This document shows, in pieces, positions 51,148 to 59,767 of a DNA stretch of 64,000 nt. Source of the stretch: Methylobacterium mesophilicum SR1.6/6 (GTDB taxonomy: Bacteria > Pseudomonadota > Alphaproteobacteria > Rhizobiales > Beijerinckiaceae); NCBI RefSeq assembly GCF_000364445.2, contig NZ_CP043538.1:1805612-1869611 (forward strand), written 5' to 3'. The notes under the pieces were generated by a model, which did not search any database, had not been told where the DNA came from, and was given only the letters and a program-made list of their open reading frames with translations. The position numbers and the translations under genes were made by a program. Numbering within the stretch: the stretch's first letter is position 1; the number at the start of each line of letters is the position of its first letter.

Positions 51148-53247
51148 ATGGCCCGCGAATTGTCCCACGATCTCGGGCCGAGCCTCTTCCGGCCCGAACG
51201 GGTCGCGGTCGTCGGAGCGTCCGACGACGTGAGCAAGACGACCGCCCGGCCCCTGCGCTTCCTGCGCCGCTCCGGGTTCGCGGGGGCCGTCTATCCCGTC
51301 AACCCGCGCCGGGAGACCGTCCTCGGCGAGCGGGCGTGGCCGTCCATCGAGAGCCTGCCGGAGACGCCGGACCACGCCTTCGTGCTGGCGCCGACCGAGG
51401 GAGTCCCGGAGGCCGTCGCCGCCTGCGTTGCCCGGGGCGTTCCCCTCGTCAGCGTGCTGGCCGGCGGCTTCGGCGAGGTAGGCGAAGCCGGGCGTGCGCG
51501 GGAGGCCGAACTGACCGCCATCCTGGCCGGAAGCCGGACCCGGCTCCTCGGCCCGAACAGCATCGGCATCGTCAACGTCAACACCGGCCTCGTGCTGACC
51601 GCCAACGCCGCCTTCGCGGAGCCGACGCTGCCGCGGGGGGGATTATTCGTCGCCTCCCACTCGGGCAGCATGATCGGGGCGATCCTCTCGCGGGGACTCG
51701 CCAAGGGGATCGGCTTTGCGGGCTTCGTCTCGACGGGGGCCGAGCTCGATCTGTCGCTCGGCGAGATCTGCGCGGCCACCCTCGACGATCCGCTGATCGA
51801 CACCTACGCGCTGTTTCTGGAGAGCATCGCGCACGGAAGGGCGATCCGGTCCTTCGCGCTCGCGGCCGCCGCACGGGGCAAGGCCGTCATCGCCTATAAG
51901 CTCGGGCGCTCCGCACAAGGAGCGGAGCTGTCGCAATCGCATACCGGGGCCATCGCCGGCGAGGACGGGATCGCCGATGCCTTCCTGAAGGATTGCGGCA
52001 TCTGCCGCGTCGAGACGCTGGAAGGCCTGATCGAGGGCCCGGCGATGCTGCGGCGGGCCGGCCCGGCCGCGCCGTCCGGTGCCGGGGCCACCCGTAGGCC
52101 GCAGGTCGCGGTCGTGACGACGACCGGGGGCGGCGCGGCGATGGTCGTCGACCAGTTCGGCTTGCGGGACGTCGCGGTCATGTCCCCAAGCGCGGAGACG
52201 ATGGCGGCCCTCGCCGCCCGGGGCGTCGCGGCGGCGCCCGGACGGATCGTGGATCTGACGCTCGCCGGCACGCGCCCGGCCGTGATGAGGGCCGCCCTGG
52301 AGACGCTCCTCGCCGCCCCCGAATTCGACGTGGTCGTCGCGGTCGCCGGCTCCTCGGCCCGGTTTCAGCCGGAACTCCTGGTGCCGGGGATCGTCGAGGC
52401 CGCCGCGGGGGCGCGGAAGCCGCTCGTCGCCTTCGTCGCGCCGGAGGCGCCCGAGGCTCTGGCCCGCCTCGCCGGGGCGGGGATCCCCTGTTTCCGAACG
52501 CCGGAAGCCTGCGGCGACGTCGTGGCCGCCGTGCTCGGGCGCCGGCCGGCCAAGCCGATGACCGAGGCCAGAACGTCCCCGGCGCGCCCGCGCCAGCTCG
52601 ATGAGGCGGAGGGCTACGCGGTGCTGGACCGGCTCGGCATCCCCGTCGCCCCGCACGCGGTGGTGGCACCGGACGCCACGACATCCCCCATCGGCTACCC
52701 GGCGGCGGTCAAGCTGCTCTCGGCGGACGTGCTGCACAAGACGGAACTCGGCGGCGTCGTCCTCGGCGTGCGGGACGATGACGGCCTGCGGGAAGCCCTG
52801 GTTCGCATCGCGCGGGACGTGCCGCGGGCGGCGCCGGAGGTCGCTGTGGAGCGGCTGCTGGTCCAGGAGATGGCACAGGGTGTCGGCGAGGTGCTGCTCA
52901 GCCTGCGCCGGGACCCGGAGGCGGGCCCCGTGGTGATGCTCGCGGCCGGCGGCATCCTGGCCGAGATCCACCGCGATCGCAGCCTGCGGCTCGCCCCGGT
53001 CGATCGGGCGGAGGCGCTGGCGATGATCGGCGAGGTGCGGGCCATCGGGGCGCTCGCGGGCTACCGGGGCCGGCCGAGGGGTGATCTCGATGCCCTCGCG
53101 GATGCCGTCGTGGCGATCTCCCGGGCCGGGCCGGAGATCGTCGAGGCCGAGATCAACCCGTTGATCGTGCGGCGCGCGGGGCACGGCGTCGTGGCGGTCG
53201 ACGCGGTCGTCCGCTGCGCATCCGCACAGGGAGGAGCCGGAGCATGA
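51148..53247 (+). CDS. Acyl-CoA synthetase (NDP-forming), acetate-CoA ligase family
   Basis: This 699-aa protein has the fused order: CoA-binding Rossmann domain (RPERVAVVGASDDVSKTTAR), two succinyl-CoA-ligase-like domains with the conserved phospho-His (His265 in SQSHTGAIAGEDG), and a C-terminal ATP-grasp domain (RQLDEAEGYAVLDRLGIPV, HKTELGGVVLGV, EAEINPLIV). It forms an acyl-CoA from a carboxylic acid with release of NDP. Placed between the dehydrogenase and SCP2-like genes, it probably activates the operon's carboxylic acid substrate. Confidence 0.9.
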   Translation: MARELSHDLGPSLFRPERVAVVGASDDVSKTTARPLRFLRRSGFAGAVYPVNPRRETVLGERAWPSIESLPETPDHAFVLAPTEGVPEAVAACVARGVPLVSVLAGGFGEVGEAGRAREAELTAILAGSRTRLLGPNSIGIVNVNTGLVLTANAAFAEPTLPRGGLFVASHSGSMIGAILSRGLAKGIGFAGFVSTGAELDLSLGEICAATLDDPLIDTYALFLESIAHGRAIRSFALAAAARGKAVIAYKLGRSAQGAELSQSHTGAIAGEDGIADAFLKDCGICRVETLEGLIEGPAMLRRAGPAAPSGAGATRRPQVAVVTTTGGGAAMVVDQFGLRDVAVMSPSAETMAALAARGVAAAPGRIVDLTLAGTRPAVMRAALETLLAAPEFDVVVAVAGSSARFQPELLVPGIVEAAAGARKPLVAFVAPEAPEALARLAGAGIPCFRTPEACGDVVAAVLGRRPAKPMTEARTSPARPRQLDEAEGYAVLDRLGIPVAPHAVVAPDATTSPIGYPAAVKLLSADVLHKTELGGVVLGVRDDDGLREALVRIARDVPRAAPEVAVERLLVQEMAQGVGEVLLSLRRDPEAGPVVMLAAGGILAEIHRDRSLRLAPVDRAEALAMIGEVRAIGALAGYRGRPRGDLDALADAVVAISRAGPEIVEAEINPLIVRRAGHGVVAVDAVVRCASAQGGAGA

Positions 53248-53603
53248 TCGAAACGCTGGCCGAGCGCGTCAACGGCAACGCGTGGCTCACCCACCGGGGT
53301 CGCTTCGTCAACACCACCTTCCTCCTCGGGGTTGGGCCCGAGGCGTGGCTCGTGCGCATCGCCGAGGGCCACGTCGCGGAGGTGCGCAAGGGGCCCTTCG
53401 TCATGCCGCGCTGGACCTTCGCCCTGCGGGCGCCCCGCGAGGCCTGGGAGGCGTTCTGGTCGCCCGAACCGCCGCCGGGCTCCCACGACCTCCTCGCCCT
53501 GGTGAAGACCCGGCGCCTCGCCATCGAGGGCGACATGCACCCGTTCATGGCCAACCTGTTCTACTTCAAGTTCGTGCTGGCAAGCCTGAGGAGGACCGCG
53601 TGA
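53244..53603 (+). CDS. Small SCP2-like protein
   Basis: This 119-aa protein starts in the stop of the previous gene (ATGA). The pattern NTTFLLGVGPEAWLVRIAEG, HVAEVRKGPFVMPRWTFAL, then LLALVKTRRLAIEGDMHPFM with a final helix resembles the SCP2 sterol/lipid-carrier fold: a beta sheet, then helices around a hydrophobic tunnel. Such proteins often ride in acyl-CoA operons and may carry the substrate. The assignment is by pattern. Confidence 0.55.
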   Translation: MIETLAERVNGNAWLTHRGRFVNTTFLLGVGPEAWLVRIAEGHVAEVRKGPFVMPRWTFALRAPREAWEAFWSPEPPPGSHDLLALVKTRRLAIEGDMHPFMANLFYFKFVLASLRRTA

Positions 53604-54466
53604 GCGCCCCTCGATTCGAGCCGGTCACCGGCCGCTACCTCCACCTCGACCTGCTCGGGAAGCCGCACCGGCTCTACGTCGAGGAGGCCGGCGCGGGCAT
53701 CCCGCTCCTGTGCCTCCACACCGCCGGCAGCGACGGCCGCCAGTTCCGGGCGATCCTCAACGACCCCGAGATCGCCGCGCGCTTCCGCGTCATCGCCTTC
53801 GACCTGCCCTGGCACGGCAAGTCCTCCCCGCCCGCCGGCTGGCACGAGGCGCTGGAATACCGACTCACCTCCCGCGACTACACGGACATCGTGCTCGGCG
53901 TCGGGCAGGCCCTCGGCCTCGACCGCCCGGTGGCGATGGGCTGCTCGATCGGCGGCCGGATCGTCCTGCACCTCGCCCTGGAGCATCCCGACGCCTTCCG
54001 CGCCGTGATCGGCCTCCAGGCGGGCGCCCACGTCGATCCCTACTACGACACGCAGTGGCTCCACCGGCCGGATGTGCACGGCGAGGTCGCCGCGGCGGTC
54101 GTCTCCGGGCTGATCGGTCCCTCGGCCTCGGAGGCGAACCGCTGGGAGACCCTCTGGCACTACATGCAGGGCGGGCCGGGCATCTTCAAAGGCGACCTGC
54201 ATTTCTACAAGATCGACGGCGATATCCGCGACCGCCTGGGCGGCATCGATACCGGCCGATGCCCGGTCCACCTGCTGACCGGCGAGTACGATTACAGCTG
54301 CACCCCGCAGGACACGCTGGAAGCCGCCGCCCGCATCCCCGGCGCCCAGGCGACGATCATGTCGGGCATGGGGCACTTCCCGATGAGCGAGGACCCGGAG
54401 GGCTTCCTCGTCCACCTGCGGCCGGTCCTGTCCCAGATCCTTGCGGCCGAGGAAGCCACCCGATGA
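53600..54466 (+). CDS. Alpha/beta hydrolase
   Basis: The 288-aa protein starts at GTG 53600 overlapping the previous stop (GTGA). Oxyanion region LLCLHTAGSDGRQFR, nucleophile Ser116 in MGCSIGG, acid in LLTGEYDYSCTP and His in GMGHFPMSEDPEGF are present. It could cleave an ester or carbon-carbon bond of the operon's substrate. It overlaps the aldehyde dehydrogenase gene by 4 bp. Confidence 0.88.
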   Translation: MSAPRFEPVTGRYLHLDLLGKPHRLYVEEAGAGIPLLCLHTAGSDGRQFRAILNDPEIAARFRVIAFDLPWHGKSSPPAGWHEALEYRLTSRDYTDIVLGVGQALGLDRPVAMGCSIGGRIVLHLALEHPDAFRAVIGLQAGAHVDPYYDTQWLHRPDVHGEVAAAVVSGLIGPSASEANRWETLWHYMQGGPGIFKGDLHFYKIDGDIRDRLGGIDTGRCPVHLLTGEYDYSCTPQDTLEAAARIPGAQATIMSGMGHFPMSEDPEGFLVHLRPVLSQILAAEEATR

Positions 54467-55914
54467 CCAGCCGAGCCGCCGCCGTCTCCGCCTACCCCAC
54501 CCTGCGGCTGCTGATCGGCGGCGAATGGATCGCCGCGGGCGAGCGCGGCACCGTCCCCGTCGTCGATCCGAGCGACGAGGCCGTCCTCGGCCGGCTGCCC
54601 GTGGCCCGGGAGGACGATCTCGACCGGGCGATCCAGGCCGCGGCGGACGCCTTCCCCGGTTGGCGCGACACGCCAGCCCTGGCCCGTGGGCGCATCCTGC
54701 GCGGGGCGGCCGAGCGGCTGCGCGGGCGCAGAGCCGCCGTCGCGGCGCTGATCGCCCTGGAACTCGGGAAGCCCCTGGCGCAGGCCGAGGCGGAGGTCGA
54801 GGTGGCCTGCGAGATGTTCGAGTGGGCGGCGGAGGAGGGCCGGCGCCTCTACGGCCGGGACATCCCGGCGCGGTCCCGCAGCCTGCGCATGGTCGCCTTC
54901 GCCGAGCCCGTGGGCCCGGTCGGAGCGGTGGCCGGCTGGAACGCCCCTGCCGTTACCCCTGCCCGCAAGATCTCGGGGGCGCTCGGCGCCGGTTGCACCC
55001 TGGTCCTCAAAGCGTCGGAGGCGACGCCCGCCACGGCGCTCGCCATCGCCGAGATCCTGATCGAGGCCGGGTTGCCGCCGGGCATCCTCAACCTCGTGTT
55101 CGGCGATCCGCCCGCCATCGGCCGCCGCCTCGCGACCGATCCCCGCCTGAGGCTTCTCAGCTTCACCGGGGGGACGGCGGTCGGCAAGGAGCTGATGGCG
55201 CTCTGCGCGGGCACGATGAAGCGCATGGTGATGGAACTCGGCGGCCACGCCCCCGTCCTCGTCATGGCCGACACGGATGTCGAGGCGGTGGCCGCCAGCG
55301 CCGTCACCGCGAAGTTCCGGAACGCTGGACAGGTCTGCATCGCGCCCACCCGCTTCCTCGTGGAGACCTCGGCTTACGACCGGTTCGCCGGCGCGTTCCA
55401 GGCGGCCACCGAAACCATCGTCGTCGGCGACCCCTTCGACGCAGGCACGCAGATGGGCCCGCTCCAGAACGCCCGCCGCCGCACCGCGATCCGCGCGCTC
55501 GTGGAGGATGCCCGCGCCCACGGTACGGTTACGGAGGGCGCCGCCCCGGCCGGCCCGGGCTTCTGGCAGGCGCCGGCCGTGCTCACCGGACTCGCCCCCG
55601 CCGCCCGCGCCCGCCATGAGGAGCCGTTCGGCCCCGTGGCGCTGATCGAGCCCGTCGCGGATCTGGAAGCCGCCATCACCGAGGCGAACCGGCTGAGCTT
55701 CGGGCTGGCGGCCTACGCCTTCACCGGCAGCCTGCACACGGCCGAGCGCCTGAGCCGCGCGGTCCAATCCGGCACCCTGGCCATCAACCACTGGGCGGCC
55801 TCCTTCCCCGAGACGCCGTTCGGCGGCCTCAAGGATTCCGGGTTCGGCGCCGAAGGCGGCACAGAGGGCCTGCTGGCCTTCACCCAGCAACGCTTCGTCT
55901 CCGTCGCGGCGTGA
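54463..55914 (+). CDS. Aldehyde dehydrogenase family protein
   Basis: These 483 residues contain the catalytic Cys292 in NAGQVCIAPTRF, the general-base Glu in MELGGHAPVLV, the NAD-binding LLSFTGGTAVGKEL and PFGPVALIEPV. It oxidises an aldehyde to the acid with NAD(P). As last gene of the operon it may produce the acid that the NDP-forming synthetase activates, although the substrate is unknown. Confidence 0.92.
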   Translation: MTSRAAAVSAYPTLRLLIGGEWIAAGERGTVPVVDPSDEAVLGRLPVAREDDLDRAIQAAADAFPGWRDTPALARGRILRGAAERLRGRRAAVAALIALELGKPLAQAEAEVEVACEMFEWAAEEGRRLYGRDIPARSRSLRMVAFAEPVGPVGAVAGWNAPAVTPARKISGALGAGCTLVLKASEATPATALAIAEILIEAGLPPGILNLVFGDPPAIGRRLATDPRLRLLSFTGGTAVGKELMALCAGTMKRMVMELGGHAPVLVMADTDVEAVAASAVTAKFRNAGQVCIAPTRFLVETSAYDRFAGAFQAATETIVVGDPFDAGTQMGPLQNARRRTAIRALVEDARAHGTVTEGAAPAGPGFWQAPAVLTGLAPAARARHEEPFGPVALIEPVADLEAAITEANRLSFGLAAYAFTGSLHTAERLSRAVQSGTLAINHWAASFPETPFGGLKDSGFGAEGGTEGLLAFTQQRFVSVAA

Positions 55915-56030
55915 CGGGGCGGCGCTGACCATCACCCGCGAGGGCGCCGTCCTGCCCGTCCGCATCCGAGGATCCCGGACGTTGGAGCCGAGGAACCGAA
56001 CACCCGGATTTCGCTCCAGGCTATTCAGGC

Positions 56031-56119
56031 GATGCTAAGCATCATGCGATGTGACCGATGTCACATCCAATATCGGCGGCCGAGCTTTAAGCTTTGGTTC
56101 GATACAGTGCGCTGTATCG
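56031..56119. promoter_or_regulatory. Three palindromes upstream of the DUF2157 gene, including a CRP/FNR-type site
   Basis: GATGCT-a-AGCATC (56031-56043), GATGTGAC-cgat-GTCACATC (56048-56067, a perfect TGTGA-N6-TCACA) and CGATACAG-tgcg-CTGTATCG (56100-56119). The third is 14 bp before the start of the next gene, a place where a repressor would block transcription; the second is placed as for a CRP/FNR-family activator. Confidence 0.6.
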
Positions 56120-56133
56120 CATGAAGGCTGTCC

Positions 56134-57471
56134 ATGCCGCTATCCTATTCCGCACGCCTGCGGCGCGATCTCCGTGACTGGAAGGAACGCGGCCTGATCC
56201 AACCGGAGCAGGCCGAGCGCATCGTCGCCCACGCCCTCGCGCCCCGCGGCCTTCTGCGCCTTCAGACCGCCCTGGCGCTCTGCATCCTGCTGCTGATAGC
56301 GCCCTCCATCATCGCGTTCGTCGCCGCGAACTGGTCCGCCATGCCACCCCTTGCGCGGATCGTCGTGCTCGTCCTCGCCGATGCCCTGGCGGTGGCCGGC
56401 TGCTACCTCGCGGCCCGCCGCCACAGCCGCGACCGAGCCAGCGCATCGCGCAGGCTCGTGGACGGGTTGGCGACCCTGTCCCTCGCCATCGCGACGGCCA
56501 CCCTCGCGCTGGTCGGCCAGACCTTCCACGTGGCCGCAGATCCCCGGGGCTTCGCCGGCACCGTCGCCGTCCTCGGATTGGCGACGGCGCTCGTGACGCG
56601 CTCGGGCGGAGCGACCGTCATCGCCTGCATCGCCCTCATCGCGGCGGATGTCGGCTTCGGCGGTCTCGGTTCCGCCCTCGTGCGGGGCGAGGCTGGCTCC
56701 GGATCGGCGATGTGGTTCTGGGCGGTCGGCCCGGCATTGTTCCTCGCGAGCCTGTCCGGCCGGCTGCCGGCCCGGGAGTTCACGCTGCTCCTGCTCCTGA
56801 TCGTGCTCACCAACCATCTCGGAGGCGCGCCGGCGGGCCTGACGTTCCTGCTGCCGCCGGATCGCATCCTGACCGTCGCTGCGCTCGCGCTCGCCCTAGG
56901 CCACGTGCTGTCCCGCTTCTCGCTTCAGGGCGGATGGCGGTCGCACCTTCATGACGGCGCCCAGGCCCTCGGCCGCGCGGCGGTCGGCCTCAGCCTGATC
57001 GGTATCGTCATGGTGTCGGTGCGGACGCTCGGCTTCGGCGGCGCGCGCCCGACCGTCACGGTGGCCCTGGCCTTCACGGCGATCGCGCTCGCCGCCTTCG
57101 TCCTGGCCCGCTTCCGATCCCCTCCGCAGACGACGGCCCTCACGAGCGATCTCCTCGTTCTTGCCGCAGCCGCCCTGGCTCTCCTGGTGTGGCTGATCGC
57201 CGGCTCGAGCCGGGAGTCCTCGACCTTCTGGACCGTGTGGGGCGGCATCGTGCCGGCCCTGACCCTCGTCGTGGCCGGCGACCTCGAGGACAGGCGCGAA
57301 CTGTACGGCTGGGGCTTGGCGCTGACGGCCGGCCTCACGCTCGGCATGCTCGCCGCCTCCAGCAATCTCATCGCCTTCTCGGGCAACCTGCTGCTCTGCG
57401 CGCTCCTCGTGACGCTCGCACTGGCGGCCTGCCGCAGGGCTGCCCGCCACATCGCCGGGGGAGCCGCATGA
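56134..57471 (+). CDS. DUF2157 membrane protein
   Basis: These 445 residues start with a cytoplasmic helical segment, LRRDLRDWKERGLIQPEQAE, that defines DUF2157, then about twelve hydrophobic helices (TALALCILLLIAPSIIAFVA, IVVLVLADALAVAGCYLA, LSLAIATATLALVGQTFHVA). The function of the family is unknown. Its end overlaps the GDYXXLXY gene (ATGA), and this pairing is common for the family. Confidence 0.85.
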   Translation: MPLSYSARLRRDLRDWKERGLIQPEQAERIVAHALAPRGLLRLQTALALCILLLIAPSIIAFVAANWSAMPPLARIVVLVLADALAVAGCYLAARRHSRDRASASRRLVDGLATLSLAIATATLALVGQTFHVAADPRGFAGTVAVLGLATALVTRSGGATVIACIALIAADVGFGGLGSALVRGEAGSGSAMWFWAVGPALFLASLSGRLPAREFTLLLLLIVLTNHLGGAPAGLTFLLPPDRILTVAALALALGHVLSRFSLQGGWRSHLHDGAQALGRAAVGLSLIGIVMVSVRTLGFGGARPTVTVALAFTAIALAAFVLARFRSPPQTTALTSDLLVLAAAALALLVWLIAGSSRESSTFWTVWGGIVPALTLVVAGDLEDRRELYGWGLALTAGLTLGMLAASSNLIAFSGNLLLCALLVTLALAACRRAARHIAGGAA

Positions 57472-58139
57472 GACGTCTCGGTCTGGCCGTAGCCTTCGCG
57501 AGCCTGCTGGCGATCCAGGTGGCGCCGTCGCTGCACGTGGCGTGGCAGCAAACGCAGCGGCTGAACGGCGGGCGCCCTGTCCGCCTCGCCGTCGAGACGC
57601 GGGATCCCCGCGACTTGCTGCGGGGCGAGTACAGCGTCCTCGCCTACGAGATCGGACGCCTCCCGGGTTTGGGCGCAGGGACAAAGCCAAGCGGCTGCGA
57701 TCTCGAGACCCGCGAGAGCTGCCGTCTCGAGCCGGGCCGCGTCGTCTATCTCCGCCTCTCCGCCGATGCCCAAGGCATACACCGGGCGGAAGAGGTGCTG
57801 TTCGAGCCTCCGGACGACGGCGCCCTGTTCATCCGGGGCCGCCTGGGCTCGGCCACGGTCGTCCGCCAGGGCGCTCCGCTCGCCAGCCGGACGCGCACGG
57901 GCCGCATCGATGGCCAGCCGTCGGAGCCCGCCTCCTGCCAGCGCCCGGCCTGCCTGACGGGCACCGTGAGCTACGGCATTGAGCAGTGGTACGGGCCGCA
58001 GGGCGTCCCGGCCAAGCTCGACCGGACGGCGCGCAAGGACGTTCTCGTCGAGGTGCGCGTGGCCGCGGACGGACAGGCGGCGATCGACGGCATCACGGTG
58101 GCGGGCGACACGCTCGCCAGGACCGCACGCCTCTGGTGA
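57468..58139 (+). CDS. GDYXXLXY-domain protein
   Basis: The 223-aa protein has an N-terminal signal or anchor (LGLAVAFASLLAIQVAPSLH) and the motif LLRGEYSVLAYEI, a G-E-Y variant of the GDYxxLxY signature. The rest is beta-rich and extracytoplasmic, ending GDTLARTARLW. It is co-translated with the DUF2157 protein and probably works with it at the membrane. Confidence 0.85.
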   Translation: MRRLGLAVAFASLLAIQVAPSLHVAWQQTQRLNGGRPVRLAVETRDPRDLLRGEYSVLAYEIGRLPGLGAGTKPSGCDLETRESCRLEPGRVVYLRLSADAQGIHRAEEVLFEPPDDGALFIRGRLGSATVVRQGAPLASRTRTGRIDGQPSEPASCQRPACLTGTVSYGIEQWYGPQGVPAKLDRTARKDVLVEVRVAADGQAAIDGITVAGDTLARTARLW

Positions 58140-58160
58140 GGATCCGCCGGTCCTCTCGCT

Positions 58161-58949
58161 TCAGCGCGCAACTTGCAAGCCGAGGAACGCGCCGACCTCC
58201 TCCGTGAAGGCTTCAGGGATCTGAAGCTGAGGAACGTGGGCGCAGTCCGGCAACATCACGAACCTGGCATCCGGCAGCCCGGCGGCGAGTTCGCGCGCCA
58301 TGGCAGGCGGGGTTGCCTCGTCATGCTCGCCGACCAGCACCAGGACGGGGACGCGCACCTCGGACAGCCGTCCGCGCAGGTCGAGGCCGGCGAGCGCCGC
58401 GCAGGCGTCCTGGAACACTGCGAGATCGGTGCGCAGGAAGGCGGCGCGCCGCTCCGCCATCAGGTCCGGATGCGCGGCCTGGAAGGCGGGCGCGAACAGG
58501 CGTCGCATCGCCGTGTCGGCGATGGCCGCCAGACCCTTCTCGCCGGCGGCCCGCGCCATGCCGCGGAAGGCCTCACGCCCCGGCTCGGGGAAGCAGGCGC
58601 CGCAATCCGCGAGGACGAGGCGGTCGAATAGGCCCGGGTGGCGCAGGGCGCAGAGCAGCAGCACGAAGCCGCCGTACCCGTTGCCGAGGCCGACCGTCGG
58701 CTGCCCGTCCGCCGCTTCGCGCACGGCCTGCGCCACGCGGTCGGCGACGGCCTCGAGCCCGCCCGGCGCCGGCGCGGAGCCGCCGAAGCCGGGCAGGTCG
58801 GGAATGAGGATCCGGAAATCCCGGCCGAGCGCGGGCGCGACGCGGTCGAAGCTCGTCGCGTCGGCGAGCAGCGAATGCAGCAGCACCAGGGGCGGCCCCT
58901 CGCCGGACGCCGTCACCGCCACCTGTCCGTTCGCGACCATCGACTGCAT
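58161..58949 (-). CDS. Alpha/beta hydrolase-fold protein with Gly at the nucleophile position
   Basis: This protein has about 262 residues from ATG 58949, preceded by AAGAAGGGGG; ATG 59015 is also in frame. The fold is like that of 3-oxoadipate enol-lactonase: PLVLLHSLLADATSFDRVAP, ILIPDLPGFGGS, acid in LVLVGEHDEATPP and His in PDCAHVPQLQ. The nucleophile elbow, normally G-x-S-x-G-G, reads G-N-G-Y-G-G (residues 89-94), putting Gly91 where Ser should be. The enzyme may therefore be inactive as a hydrolase or use another mechanism. It is divergent from the GntR gene. Confidence 0.82.
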   Translation of the reverse strand: MQSMVANGQVAVTASGEGPPLVLLHSLLADATSFDRVAPALGRDFRILIPDLPGFGGSAPAPGGLEAVADRVAQAVREAADGQPTVGLGNGYGGFVLLLCALRHPGLFDRLVLADCGACFPEPGREAFRGMARAAGEKGLAAIADTAMRRLFAPAFQAAHPDLMAERRAAFLRTDLAVFQDACAALAGLDLRGRLSEVRVPVLVLVGEHDEATPPAMARELAAGLPDARFVMLPDCAHVPQLQIPEAFTEEVGAFLGLQVAR

Positions 58950-59027
58950 CCAGACCCCCTTCTTGCCGGTTCGATCGGCGGCTTCAAACCGCCGGCGCAT
59001 TCGATCAAGCGGCATAAACTCGGTTGA

Positions 59028-59041
59028 CGTGATATTTCACG
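59028..59041. promoter_or_regulatory. Candidate GntR operator
   Basis: CGTGA-TATT-TCACG is a perfect dyad 33 bp before the GntR start and 79 bp before the divergent hydrolase start. It is a plausible FCD-type GntR autoregulatory site. Confidence 0.4.
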
Positions 59042-59073
59042 GATGGCAGCATGGATCAACTGAAAGGCGATCT

Positions 59074-59706
59074 GTGCTGCTCCGAGACAACATCTACGCG
59101 GCGATCCGCGCCGACATCCTGGCCTGCACGCTGCGGCCGGGCGCGGAGATCCGCGAGCAGGAACTGGCCCAGCGCTATGCCGTGAGCCGCCAGCCGGTCC
59201 GCGAGGCGTTGCTGCGCCTGGAGCGCGAGCGACTCGTGACGGTTCACGCACGCCAGGGATATCAGATCAACGCGATTTCCGTCTCCGACGCGCGCGATCT
59301 GCTCCGCATGCGCCTCGCGCTGGAGCCGGCCTGCGCGGCCGAGGCGGCGGCCGACGCGCCTCAGGCCGTCCTCGACGCCCTCGACGCCTTCCGCACGGTC
59401 GCCGAGGGGGCCGACTTCATCGCCGAGAACCGCGCCTTCCACATCGCCCTGGCCGAGGCCTCTGGGAACCGGCGCATGGCCGCCACCGTGCGCGACCTCG
59501 TCGAGCAGGCCGACCGGCTCGTCCGGGTCAGCCTCGACGGCATCCGCGGGCGCGATCCGGCGCAGCTCGTGGACGAGCACGCCGCCATCATCGACGCCGT
59601 GCAGCGTCGCGACGGGCGCGGGGCGCGGGGCCTCGTGCGCGCGCACGTCGCCCAGGCCGAGCGCCGCATCCTGACCGCGCTGGAGCGCAGCGCGGTCATC
59701 CTCTGA
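59074..59706 (+). CDS. GntR family regulator, FCD type
   Basis: The 210-aa protein starts at GTG 59074 (VLLRDNIYAAIRADILACTL), as no in-frame ATG lies closer to the domain. The winged helix is REQELAQRYAVSRQPVREAL LRLERERLVTVHARQGYQI; the FCD effector domain has AFHIALAEASGNRRMAATV and VDEHAAIIDAVQRRDGRGAR. FCD domains bind a metal and a carboxylate effector. It heads the aldehyde dehydrogenase-transporter run and is divergent from the hydrolase-fold gene. Confidence 0.88.
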   Translation: MLLRDNIYAAIRADILACTLRPGAEIREQELAQRYAVSRQPVREALLRLERERLVTVHARQGYQINAISVSDARDLLRMRLALEPACAAEAAADAPQAVLDALDAFRTVAEGADFIAENRAFHIALAEASGNRRMAATVRDLVEQADRLVRVSLDGIRGRDPAQLVDEHAAIIDAVQRRDGRGARGLVRAHVAQAERRILTALERSAVIL

Positions 59707-59767
59707 ACCAGCGCCGGCGGGGCCCGCGGGCCGGCCGCGCGGCGCGACGCGAGACGGGAGAGACGCC

